The position numbers were made by a program, and so were the translations under genes. 64,000 nucleotides of DNA from Planctomycetes bacterium B3_Pla (GTDB taxonomy: Bacteria > Planctomycetota > Phycisphaerae > Sedimentisphaerales > Anaerobacaceae), in assembly GCA_005223045.1 (NCBI GenBank), contig NJBM01000001.1, positions 372,001 to 436,000 on the forward strand, in the 5' to 3' direction. Each line of letters opens with the position of its first letter. Position 1 is the stretch's first letter. Below the pieces are notes generated by a model, which was not told where the DNA came from, did not search any database, and saw nothing but the letters and a program-made list of their open reading frames with translations. Shown in pieces: positions 36,320 through 43,898 of this stretch.

Positions 36320-36832
36320 ATGATATTCAAAAAGAAACCAAGAGCCCCGCGAGGCTTTACACTTGTGGAGCTGATGATAACCGCGACAATCATGGTTATC
36401 GTCGGACTCGCAATCGGTGTAGTCATAGTTGACGGCCAAAACAGTTGGAACACCATGTACGGCCGGATAAACTCCGACGTTGTTACCGACGGCTACGTGG
36501 CAAGAAGAAAGTTTGACGTTGTAATGCGCAGCGCAAGCAGGGGACAGTTCTTAATGGCTGGTGACGGCAGTTGGGTCGAGGTTTGTTCCTATGCGAGCGC
36601 TGTTTCAACTGAGGTCGATCGCTATTCACGTTTCTACGTGGCTGACGGCACCCTGAATCTGGAGTATGGGCAACTGAATCCAAGGATAACGCTGAGCGTC
36701 GAGACCGTCTGCAAGAATGTATCTATCTGCACTTTCCAGCAGGCCGGCACGTCAATCCAAATGACACTTACATTGGATGATGGATCGCAAACCAACACTT
36801 TAGTGACCTCTGCGGTCACACACAGCCAATAG
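36320..36832 (+). CDS. Type II/IV pseudopilin (GspJ/PilW-like)
   Basis: A 170-residue product with the leader KKKPRAPRG and the methylation/cleavage motif FTLVELMITATIMVIVGLAIG, then a soluble beta-rich domain. It starts 14 bp after the previous pseudopilin stop and is surely co-transcribed. Likely a minor subunit at the pseudopilus tip. Confidence 0.87.
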   Translation: MIFKKKPRAPRGFTLVELMITATIMVIVGLAIGVVIVDGQNSWNTMYGRINSDVVTDGYVARRKFDVVMRSASRGQFLMAGDGSWVEVCSYASAVSTEVDRYSRFYVADGTLNLEYGQLNPRITLSVETVCKNVSICTFQQAGTSIQMTLTLDDGSQTNTLVTSAVTHSQ

Positions 36833-36873
36833 AGATTCTCTTGAGCAAGAAACATTTGAGCGTACAATAGTTC

Positions 36874-36902
36874 TTGACGTCCAGACCGCTCTGCGCTACA
36901 AT
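36874..36902 (+). promoter_or_regulatory. Promoter of the flavoprotein/GltA-like pair
   Basis: TTGACG at 36874-36879 and TACAAT at 36897-36902, separated by 17 bp, about 40 bp before the next gene. Confidence 0.7.
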
Positions 36903-36944
36903 CATTGGTTCTTAGAGAAACTCAACCTGAGAGAAACGCAAGTG

Positions 36945-37793
36945 ATGCACAGAATTATATCCAGGAAACAGCTTTCGGAAGACGTTTTCACTGCTGAAAT
37001 TGAGGCTCCGCTCGTTGCGCAGGCAAGAAAGCCGGGGCAGTTCGTGATTATCAGCCTCAACAATGACTACGCAGAGAGGATTCCACTGACTATTGCCGGG
37101 GCCGATCCTGAGAAAGGTACCATCAGCCTGGTATGGCAGCGAGTTGGAAAGACCACTGCCGAGCTGTCGGAATTGCAGCCGGGCGACGAAATCACGAATG
37201 TTGCCGGGCCGTTGGGAAATCCAACCGATATCAAGAAGTTCGGCACTGTTGTCTGCGTTGGCGGGGGTATCGGCCTTGCTCCCTTGCTGCCTATTGCAGA
37301 GGCTCTGAAGGCCGAAGGCAACAAAGTCATCAGCATCGTCGGGGCAAGAAACAAAGAGCTGCTCATCCTCGAAGAGAAGTTTGCCGGCATAAGCGATGAA
37401 TTGATCGTTACCACGGATGACGGCTCATACGGCCGAAAAGCATTGGTGACCGAGCCGTTGAAAGAGGTCTGCCGGCGCGATCCGAAGCCCAACCAGGCCT
37501 TTGCGATCGGCCCGGCTATAATGATGAAGTTCTGCTGCGACGTGACAAAACAGTTCGAGGTGCCGACGGAGGTATCGCTCAACACGATTATGATCGACGG
37601 CACGGGAATGTGCGGAGGCTGCCGGATCGAATTCGATGGCCGGCCAAAGTTCGTTTGCGTTGACGGGCCGGAATTTGACGGGCACAAAGTCAACTTCGAT
37701 TTGATGATGAAAAGATTGAATGCTTACAAAAAACTTGAGCATAAAGAGCACGAACGGTACAAGAAGCACCGATGCAAAACGGGCATGCAATAA
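36945..37793 (+). CDS. Ferredoxin-NADP+ reductase alpha subunit (NfnA/PyrK-like FAD/[2Fe-2S] protein)
   Basis: A 282-residue flavoprotein: FAD-binding EAPLVAQARKPGQFVII and ERIPLTIA, the NAD(P)-binding GGGIGLAPLLPI, and a C-terminal [2Fe-2S] Cys cluster GTGMCGGCRIEF with FVCVDGPEFDGH. In NfnAB and the related sulfide-dehydrogenase pair this subunit works with a GltA-like partner in ferredoxin/NAD(P)H electron transfer. The partner starts 87 bp downstream, which supports the NfnAB assignment (inference). A GTG three bases earlier (36942) is an alternative start. Confidence 0.88.
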   Translation: MHRIISRKQLSEDVFTAEIEAPLVAQARKPGQFVIISLNNDYAERIPLTIAGADPEKGTISLVWQRVGKTTAELSELQPGDEITNVAGPLGNPTDIKKFGTVVCVGGGIGLAPLLPIAEALKAEGNKVISIVGARNKELLILEEKFAGISDELIVTTDDGSYGRKALVTEPLKEVCRRDPKPNQAFAIGPAIMMKFCCDVTKQFEVPTEVSLNTIMIDGTGMCGGCRIEFDGRPKFVCVDGPEFDGHKVNFDLMMKRLNAYKKLEHKEHERYKKHRCKTGMQ

Positions 37794-37798
37794 ATAGG

Positions 37799-37850
37799 TA
37801 GGGTGGGGCTTGCCCCACCAGTTGATCGGTGGGCCAAGGCCCACCCTACA
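37799..37850. repeat. Dispersed palindromic repeat (GTGGGGCTTGCCCCAC type)
   Basis: TAGGGTGGGGCTTGCCCCACC is followed by GGTGGGCCAAGGCCCACCCTA; the outer halves are complementary and each half is itself palindromic, so a large hairpin can form between the two subunit genes. Confidence 0.7.
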
Positions 37851-37880
37851 ATCGATAGCACTTTTTCGAGATTTCCTACA

Positions 37881-39365
37881 GTGACAGACAGTGAAAGACA
37901 AGAACTCCTTCAGGAGCTTTTGGGAAAACAAGGGAACGAAGAACTCAAACCCAGGGACAGGTATGAGATACCGTCGCAGGACATGCCGGAACAAGACCCC
38001 GTTGTCCGGGCGGGTAATGTAAACGAAGTTGCGACCGGCTACACGGAAAAGCACGCAAGAATCGAAGCGTTGCGATGTCTTCGCTGCAAGAACGCCCCCT
38101 GCATTAACGGCTGTCCGGTCCGAATCAGGATACGGGATTTCATCGTTGCGATTGCCGAAGGTCAGTACGAGCAAGCCTTGTCCATCATCAAGGAGAATTC
38201 GCTGTTGCCTGCCGTTTGCGGCCGAGTGTGTCCGCAGGAGAACCAGTGCCAGTTGACCTGTACGGTCGGCAGAAAATTCAAAGATCCCACGAAGGGTGTC
38301 TCGATAGGCCGACTTGAAAGATTCGTCGCCGATCTCGGACAGGACACAGAATCGATCCCGGCCGTCGCTGCCGAGACGGGAAAGAAAGTCGCCATTGTCG
38401 GCTCGGGGCCGGGAGGCATTGTTGCCGCCGCTGACACCCGAAGGGCGGGCCACGATGTTACGCTTTTTGAGGCCTTTCATAAGCCCGGCGGTGTGATGAT
38501 TTATGGAATCCCGGAATTCAGACTCCCTAAAGCCATCGTGCAAAACGAAATCGACACCCTCACCAAAATGGGTGTCAAGATGGTGTATAACTTCATTGTC
38601 GGCAAGACAAGGACTGTTCAGCAATTGCTTGCAGAGGACGGCTTCGATGCCGTCTATATCGGTGTCGGCGCGGGTCTTCCGAATTTCATGGGCATCGAAG
38701 GCGAATCGCTCGTCGGCGTATATAGCGCCAACGAATATCTCACCCGGGCAAATCTTATGAAGGCTTATGATTACGGCTCCGGCGCCGATACTCCTATTGC
38801 CGTCTCGAGAAGGATCGCAGTTATTGGCGGCGGAAATGTCGCTATGGATGCGGCGAGGACGGCCCTGCGGCTCGGCGCCGAAAAAGTCTATCTGGTCTAT
38901 CGAAGAACCGAGAAGGAAATGCCCGCCCGGATCGAAGAAGTCCATCATGCCAAAGAAGAGGGGATCGAGTTTCACATATTGCAAAGCCCGAAACGAATAA
39001 TCGGCGACGAGAACAGTCAGGTTACCGCCATCGAATGTCTCAAGTATGAACTCGGCGAGCCGGACGATTCGGGCCGCCGGCGTCCCGTTCCCATCGAAGG
39101 TTCCGAGTTCACGATAGAACTCGACACCGTCATCATGGCTATCGGCAACAAGCCCAACCCCCTGATCTCGCAGACTATGCCGGAGCTTGAGATAAGCAAG
39201 TGGGGAACCATAGTAGTTGATGAGGAAACGATGGCGACATCGATCAAGGGCGTTTACGCGGGCGGGGACATTGTCTCCGGTGCGGCAACGGTAATCCTTG
39301 CGATGGGCCAGGGTCGAATCGCCGCGGCAGGCATGAACCAATATTTGGCAAATAGCGAAAAATAA
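37881..39365 (+). CDS. gltA: GltA-like glutamate synthase small subunit / NfnB
   Basis: A 494-residue flavoprotein with two N-terminal [4Fe-4S] motifs (RCLRCKNAPCINGCPV and CGRVCPQENQCQLTC), FAD-binding VAIVGSGPGGIVAAADTRRAG, the loop GIPEFRLPK, NADPH-binding IGGGNVAMDAARTALRLGA and the closing GVYAGGDIVSGAATVILAMGQGR. It is either the homotetrameric glutamate synthase subunit or, given the flavoprotein just upstream, the beta subunit of NfnAB. The GTG at 37881 gives M-T-D-S-E-R-Q; further upstream the frame runs into a repeat (GGTGGGGCTTGCCCCACC), not coding. Confidence 0.9.
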   Translation: MTDSERQELLQELLGKQGNEELKPRDRYEIPSQDMPEQDPVVRAGNVNEVATGYTEKHARIEALRCLRCKNAPCINGCPVRIRIRDFIVAIAEGQYEQALSIIKENSLLPAVCGRVCPQENQCQLTCTVGRKFKDPTKGVSIGRLERFVADLGQDTESIPAVAAETGKKVAIVGSGPGGIVAAADTRRAGHDVTLFEAFHKPGGVMIYGIPEFRLPKAIVQNEIDTLTKMGVKMVYNFIVGKTRTVQQLLAEDGFDAVYIGVGAGLPNFMGIEGESLVGVYSANEYLTRANLMKAYDYGSGADTPIAVSRRIAVIGGGNVAMDAARTALRLGAEKVYLVYRRTEKEMPARIEEVHHAKEEGIEFHILQSPKRIIGDENSQVTAIECLKYELGEPDDSGRRRPVPIEGSEFTIELDTVIMAIGNKPNPLISQTMPELEISKWGTIVVDEETMATSIKGVYAGGDIVSGAATVILAMGQGRIAAAGMNQYLANSEK

Positions 39366-39390
39366 TCGGTTTTCGAGACTGTAGCAGTGG

Positions 39391-40248
39391 ATGATCGCAA
39401 TACTGCCCAGCACTAATTGTCAGGCTCCTTGCAGTTTGGTACGTTCTTTACCGGCATCCTTTTCTCTGCTGATTTTGGTCCTACCGTTTGCCGGCGGCTG
39501 CGGCACTCTGCCCAATGGTCGTGGTTGGGGTCAGGACGCCTTCTCGCCCATCGACCTTCAGAGAGTTTCCCGTGCCGCACATGACGCCTTCTTCGATTTG
39601 GAGACTCTGGTTCCTTTAGCCGGTGCATTGGTCTTTGCCGTGGATGACTTTGACGAGCGAGCTTCCGACTGGGCTGTTAAACACACCACTGTTTTCGGGT
39701 CCGGCAGGGACGCCAGAGAAGCCAGCGATGACCTTAAGACCGCGCTCGAAGTGGAGGCTGTAATCACCGCCTTGGCTACTCCGAGCGGTGACGTTCCTGA
39801 GCAATGGATTGTCTCGAAGCTCAAGGGCGCCGGAGTCGAACTGGTTGCCGTCGGCGTTACAGGTGGCGTGACGATCTGGCTCAAGAGCGCTACTGATCGC
39901 ACCCGGCCCGACAAGAGCAGTGACAGGAGCTTTCCTTCGGGCCACACCTCAACCTCCTTTTCCTTTGCTACGCTTGCCAATCGCAATATCGACTCGATCA
40001 ACATGCCTCCGAGGCTGAAACCGGTACTGAAAGTGGGAAACACCTTTCTTGCCTCAGGCGTCGCATGGGCGCGGGTCGAGGGGCAACGACATTATCCTTC
40101 CGATGTGCTGGCAGGGGCCGCCCTGGGGCACTTTCTCACTGCCTTTATCCATGATGCCTTACTGAATCTCCCCGAAGACGGCGCTGTCGCCTTTGCCGCT
40201 TTTCCGGTCAAAGGGGGCGCCGGCGTAGAGTTGTCCTTTCGATTCTGA
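39391..40248 (+). CDS. PAP2-family phosphatase, lipoprotein-like
   Basis: A 285-residue product. An export signal ends at LPFAGGC (a good lipobox). The catalytic set of acid phosphatase/PAP2 enzymes is complete: K-S-A-T-D-R-T-R-P (K-x6-R-P), FPSGHTS, and ARVEGQRHYPSD (R-x5-H-x3-D). It may dephosphorylate a lipid such as undecaprenyl pyrophosphate or phosphatidate at the outer face of the membrane. It lies 25 bp after the GltA-like gene. Confidence 0.87.
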   Translation: MIAILPSTNCQAPCSLVRSLPASFSLLILVLPFAGGCGTLPNGRGWGQDAFSPIDLQRVSRAAHDAFFDLETLVPLAGALVFAVDDFDERASDWAVKHTTVFGSGRDAREASDDLKTALEVEAVITALATPSGDVPEQWIVSKLKGAGVELVAVGVTGGVTIWLKSATDRTRPDKSSDRSFPSGHTSTSFSFATLANRNIDSINMPPRLKPVLKVGNTFLASGVAWARVEGQRHYPSDVLAGAALGHFLTAFIHDALLNLPEDGAVAFAAFPVKGGAGVELSFRF

Positions 40249-40422
40249 ATGGATGTCATGGATTATTCGCGCGTTTCTGTACAAGTTACTGCATCGCCGC
40301 TCGGGTTCATCGTCAAAAATGTCCTGTTCGTATTTGACAATTCCCCCTTTCTTTAGTAGCCTTCAGAATTTGGCGATTTTGAACGTGTAAATAGAAGCCG
40401 AAGTTGAATATGGGATGTGAAC

Positions 40423-41733
40423 ATGCGAGTTAAGCCTTTCAAGGCTTTCAGATTTGATAGTGGCGTAGTGGGCGACGTGGGCAGTTGTATCGCACCTCCT
40501 TATGACGTGATCAGCCCTGCGCAACAGCAGCAGCTCTATGAAAAGAGCAAGCATAATATCGTACGCATAATCAAAGGCAAAACAACTGCTTCGGATAACG
40601 GCGACAACAATCAGTACACCAGGGCCGCCGGATACTTAAGCGACTGGATCGAGCGAGGCGCGTTGAAACAGGATTTAGCTGAAGCGATCTATGCCTATGT
40701 TCAGGACTTTGAGTGGGCCGGCGCCACATTCCAGCGTTTGGCTTTCATCGCGCTGGCCGAACTTGAAGAATTCGGCAAAGTAGTCAAGCCTCACGAACAG
40801 ATTCTCAACAAGCCAATGGTTGACAGGCTTAACCTCAAGAGGGCAACAGCAGCCGGATTCGGTTTGGTCTTTATGCTCTACGAGGACGAGCAAAAAGTTG
40901 CGGATGAAATCATAAAGCAGGCTACGACTGCCGAACCGCTCATCGATTTAACAGATGAACAGAACGTGCGGCATCGACTGTTCGCAATTACTGCCGGGCA
41001 GGACACGGGGCAGATCGTGAAAATGATGAGTGACAAGAGCTGTGTTATAGCTGACGGGCATCACCGTTACACCACCGGTCTGAGTTACTCCAGGGAAAGC
41101 AGCAACCCGGCGGCAAGGTATCAAATGCTTGCCTTCGCCAATGTCTGTCAGAAGGGCCTGATAGTCTTGCCCACTCACCGGCTCGTCGGAAATCTCGAAG
41201 AGTTCTGCTTTGAAAAGTTGATTGGGGATCTCAAGGTGAATTTCGAGCTTGCCGAGTTGAAATTTGCCTCGGCAGAGGCCAAGACGGATTCAAGGCAGGG
41301 AATGCTGGCACAAATGAAGGCCCGATACACTGACGGCAAAAACGCGTTTGGAATCTACGGCTCAAACAACGCCTTCTACGTTGCTGTACTGAAAGATGAG
41401 CGTGAGATGGATTCAGTTGCGCCCGATATGAGCTCGGCCTGGAGGGCGCTTGACGTTTCTGTTCTGCACAAGCTTATTCTGGAAGGGCTGTTGGGTATCG
41501 ACGAAGAGAAGTTGGCTCAGAACGAGCATGTACAGTATGTCAAGGATACTCCCGGTGCGATAGACGACTCGATCGCTCAAGTTGACGCCGGGCACAAACA
41601 GGCTGCTTTTTTTATGAATCCTGTGAAGATGCAGCAGCTAATAATGGTGACCGATGCCGGCGAAAGAATGCCGCAGAAGTCAACTTACTTTTATCCAAAG
41701 GTCTATACAGGCTTGACCATTCACAAGTTATGA
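40423..41733 (+). CDS. DUF1015 family protein
   Basis: A 436-residue protein with the family opening MRVKPFKAFRF, GSCIAPPYDVISPAQ, then VKPHEQIL, IADGHHRYTTGLSY and the closing KSTYFYPKVYTGLTIHKL. In other genomes DUF1015 genes often sit beside serine-synthesis genes, and some relatives have serine-kinase activity. Here an aminotransferase follows 63 bp downstream, in line with that association (inference). GTG at 40417 is an alternative start. Confidence 0.88.
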   Translation: MRVKPFKAFRFDSGVVGDVGSCIAPPYDVISPAQQQQLYEKSKHNIVRIIKGKTTASDNGDNNQYTRAAGYLSDWIERGALKQDLAEAIYAYVQDFEWAGATFQRLAFIALAELEEFGKVVKPHEQILNKPMVDRLNLKRATAAGFGLVFMLYEDEQKVADEIIKQATTAEPLIDLTDEQNVRHRLFAITAGQDTGQIVKMMSDKSCVIADGHHRYTTGLSYSRESSNPAARYQMLAFANVCQKGLIVLPTHRLVGNLEEFCFEKLIGDLKVNFELAELKFASAEAKTDSRQGMLAQMKARYTDGKNAFGIYGSNNAFYVAVLKDEREMDSVAPDMSSAWRALDVSVLHKLILEGLLGIDEEKLAQNEHVQYVKDTPGAIDDSIAQVDAGHKQAAFFMNPVKMQQLIMVTDAGERMPQKSTYFYPKVYTGLTIHKL

Positions 41734-41796
41734 TGCCTGCTCAGGCGTTGTCCCTGCGAAAGCAGGTGCGATAGTGACAGGAAAATTGGAGATGAT

Positions 41797-42885
41797 ATGG
41801 TAGATTGGAAGAACCCGCCGCGATTGTTTATTCCCGGTCCGGTAAAAGTCAATGAAGAAGTCTTGAAGCAGCTTGCACGCCCAACGTTGGGACATCGTGG
41901 GAAAGAGTACACTCAACTCCACGGCGATACGGTTGATATGCTAAAGAAAATCCTTTTCACGGACCAGAACATATTTCTCTCCACGTCCTCAGCTTCGGGG
42001 ATATGGGAAGCGTCAATCCGCAACTGCGTTGACTTTGATGAGACAGTGCTGTCCACTTGTTGCGGCGCTTTCAGCGACAAATGGGCAGATGTTGCCAAAT
42101 CTTGCGGCAGAAACGTCGAAGAGTTGAAAGTTGACTGGGGCAAGCCGATTACCGCTGAAATGATCGACGAGAAGCTCGCCGGCGGCAAATACGCCGCTAT
42201 TACGATCGCGTACAATGAGACGAGCACGGGTCTGACGAATCCGGTTGACCGGATCAGCGAGATGATGAAAGAGAAATATCCCGATGTGCTTGTCTTTGTC
42301 GATGGGGTCAGTGCAATGGTCGGCCTTCCGCTGCACTTCGATGATCTTGGCTGGGATGTGGCATTTGCCTCGGTTCAGAAGGCCTTTGCAATTCCGCCGG
42401 GATTGGCTGTAGCCGCTGTAAGCAACAGGGCACTGGAAAAGAGCAAGAATATCCCCGACAGGGGTTATTACTTCGACTTCCAGCAATTCGCAAAACAGGC
42501 TGAAAAGAACCAGACACCAACAACACCGAGTATTCCTCATATTATGGCCCTGAACTATCAATGCAATAAGCTGGCAGCAGAAGGCATGGAGAACGTATGG
42601 AAACGTCATAAGGAAATGGGCGATTTCGTAAGGGCCTGGGCAAAGGAAAAATTCGGTCTCTTCTGTGAAGAACAATATGCTTCGAATACATTAACGACGG
42701 TCAATAATACCCGTGGCATCAATGTTGCCGAGACCATCAGTGCGGTGCAGGCCAGGCACAATACTGTTTTCGGCAACGGCTACGGCAAGCTCAAAGAGCA
42801 GACTTTCCGCATAGCCCACATGGGTGACATCAATCTCGACGACCTCAAAGAGCTGCTTGCCTGGATCGACGACGAAATCGGCTAA
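41797..42885 (+). CDS. PLP-dependent alanine--glyoxylate/serine aminotransferase family protein
   Basis: A 362-residue fold-type I aminotransferase. FIPGPVKVNEEVLKQL is the family start, FVDGVSAMVGLP holds the PLP-binding Asp169, and FASVQKAFAIPPG the Schiff-base Lys195; RIAHMGDI supplies the C-terminal substrate-binding Arg. Members act as serine-glyoxylate or serine-pyruvate aminotransferases or in phosphoserine synthesis. GGAGATGAT precedes the ATG. The DUF1015 neighbour favours serine metabolism. Confidence 0.9.
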   Translation: MVDWKNPPRLFIPGPVKVNEEVLKQLARPTLGHRGKEYTQLHGDTVDMLKKILFTDQNIFLSTSSASGIWEASIRNCVDFDETVLSTCCGAFSDKWADVAKSCGRNVEELKVDWGKPITAEMIDEKLAGGKYAAITIAYNETSTGLTNPVDRISEMMKEKYPDVLVFVDGVSAMVGLPLHFDDLGWDVAFASVQKAFAIPPGLAVAAVSNRALEKSKNIPDRGYYFDFQQFAKQAEKNQTPTTPSIPHIMALNYQCNKLAAEGMENVWKRHKEMGDFVRAWAKEKFGLFCEEQYASNTLTTVNNTRGINVAETISAVQARHNTVFGNGYGKLKEQTFRIAHMGDINLDDLKELLAWIDDEIG

Positions 42886-42911
42886 TGGGTATCCGGCTTG
42901 TTTGAGCGCCG

Positions 42912-43376
42912 TCACGAAGTCATGTGATAGCTGAATTCCAGCACTTTAGGCTCGACCAGCTTTCGGTAGTCTTCCATGCTCATCCGAATAGCTTTCTCAT
43001 GTGTGCCGGCCTGGAATGTGAGGTGGTCGTCCTTCTCCAGTGCCTTGTCCATGACGGTCGGTAGATCATACAAGTTGCCGAAAGGCGGCTCGGCTCCGAG
43101 TTCGCAATCGTCGAATATCTTGCCGATTTCCGTTTCGTCCGCTAATTCGACTGAACCGGCGCCAAGTTGACTTTTAAGCCGGCCGAAGTCAATCTTGCAA
43201 CAGGCCGAAAGCACACACATTATGCGCTTGTCGTCGGCTTTGATGATCACCGGCTTGGCCACGTACCGGCCCCGTTCGTGCTCGGCGGCGGCCATCTGTT
43301 GTGCCGTAAAGGCCGGCGCGTGCTCGCTGACCTCGTAGCGAACCGTTGATTTGTCCAGGAATTCGATCACTCGCAT
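42912..43376 (-). CDS. YbaK/EbsC-family aminoacyl-tRNA deacylase
   Basis: A 154-residue protein from MRVIEFLDKSTVRYEV. It has the HAPAFTAQQMAAA start of the fold, KPVIIKADDKRIMCVLSA with the conserved Lys, and FGNLYDLPTVMDKAL. The family edits mischarged tRNAs (Cys-tRNA-Pro and others). GGGAGGC lies ten bases before the ATG. Its 5' leader holds a strong promoter and a terminator-like hairpin whose loop partner could also mask this ribosome site. Confidence 0.88.
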   Translation of the reverse strand: MRVIEFLDKSTVRYEVSEHAPAFTAQQMAAAEHERGRYVAKPVIIKADDKRIMCVLSACCKIDFGRLKSQLGAGSVELADETEIGKIFDDCELGAEPPFGNLYDLPTVMDKALEKDDHLTFQAGTHEKAIRMSMEDYRKLVEPKVLEFSYHMTS

Positions 43377-43381
43377 ATCAT

Positions 43382-43388
43382 GCCTCCC
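43382..43388 (-). promoter_or_regulatory. Ribosome-binding site of the YbaK gene, potentially masked
   Basis: GGGAGGC on the minus strand. GCCTCCC in the 3' arm of the upstream terminator hairpin (plus positions 43421-43427) is exactly complementary. Confidence 0.6.
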
Positions 43389-43413
43389 TAAAAAGTGTGA
43401 GTAAAAGTCGCAC

Positions 43414-43537
43414 AAAAAAAGGGAGGCACAGGCGATTACTCAAAACCGGTTTTGGGCCTGCCTCCCTGTTGCAATGTGCCTTCCTGCGCACTACCGCGGA
43501 TTGCGCTTTGGCGAAACCGCCGATCTGCACTCACAAC
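43414..43537 (-). ncRNA. Structured leader or small RNA with terminator, upstream of the YbaK gene
   Basis: A transcript starting near 43537 would contain hairpins GGCG-TTT-CGCC (about 43516-43506) and GCGCA...TGCGC, then an arm GGGAGGC-AGGC, a self-complementary CAAAACCGGTTTTG, the matching arm GCCT-GT-GCCTCCC and TTTTTTT (43420-43414). That is an intrinsic terminator in the 5' region. It could be an attenuator for the YbaK gene or a free small RNA. No known RNA family is recognised. Confidence 0.6.
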
Positions 43538-43543
43538 ATCTCT

Positions 43544-43573
43544 ATTATAGAAGGAATTCATCAGATCTGTCAA
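43544..43573 (-). promoter_or_regulatory. Consensus sigma70 promoter for the leader RNA
   Basis: On the minus strand a perfect TTGACA (43573-43568), an 18-bp spacer and a perfect TATAAT (43549-43544), the strongest-looking promoter in the window. Confidence 0.8.
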
Positions 43574-43601
43574 GCAAAATAATCAAACTGGCCAAATCGT
43601 G

Positions 43602-43678
43602 CTGTCATCCCTGCGAAAGCAGGGATCCAGGAACGCGGCGGTAAGCTGGATTCCCGCTTTCGCGGGAATGACAAATTA
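43602..43678. repeat. Dispersed palindromic repeat (GTCATCCCTGCGAAAGCAGGGATCC type)
   Basis: GTCATCCCTGCGAAAGCAGG at the left and CCCGCTTTCGCGGGAATGAC at the right are imperfect inverted copies, each with its own small hairpin, separated by about 35 bp. Shorter relatives occur at 41748-41765 and 27501-27520. Confidence 0.8.
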
Positions 43679-43898
43679 TGCTATGTTATTCTCAAACGGT
43701 GACTTATCGTAGTATCCTGTGCAAGAACGGTCAGTTTGAGTAAAACAGTCTCAATCATATTTCTTTTTGGGGAGGAGGATTTCAAAGACGGCCAACTACA
43801 GGCACGCCTTCAATTTGACAAGCTGTGGTGTAACAGTTCAAGAAGGCACCACGACGCGAACGGCGCCGTGATGCCGTATTCTGTCTGTGAGCTGCTTG
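43679..43898. other. Gene-free region downstream of the DUF11 gene
   Basis: A short plus-strand frame here lacks a ribosome site and family signal. Nothing else is recognised. Confidence 0.35.

Noticed and set aside
37425..39413. Long minus-strand frame of about 660 codons
   Set aside because: It is the antisense shadow of the NfnA and GltA-like genes, with no ribosome site or family signal.
43414..43537. SRP (4.5S) RNA or 6S RNA for the leader transcript
   Set aside because: It lacks the SRP core GGAAG/AGCAGC arrangement and the long bulged hairpin of 6S RNA.
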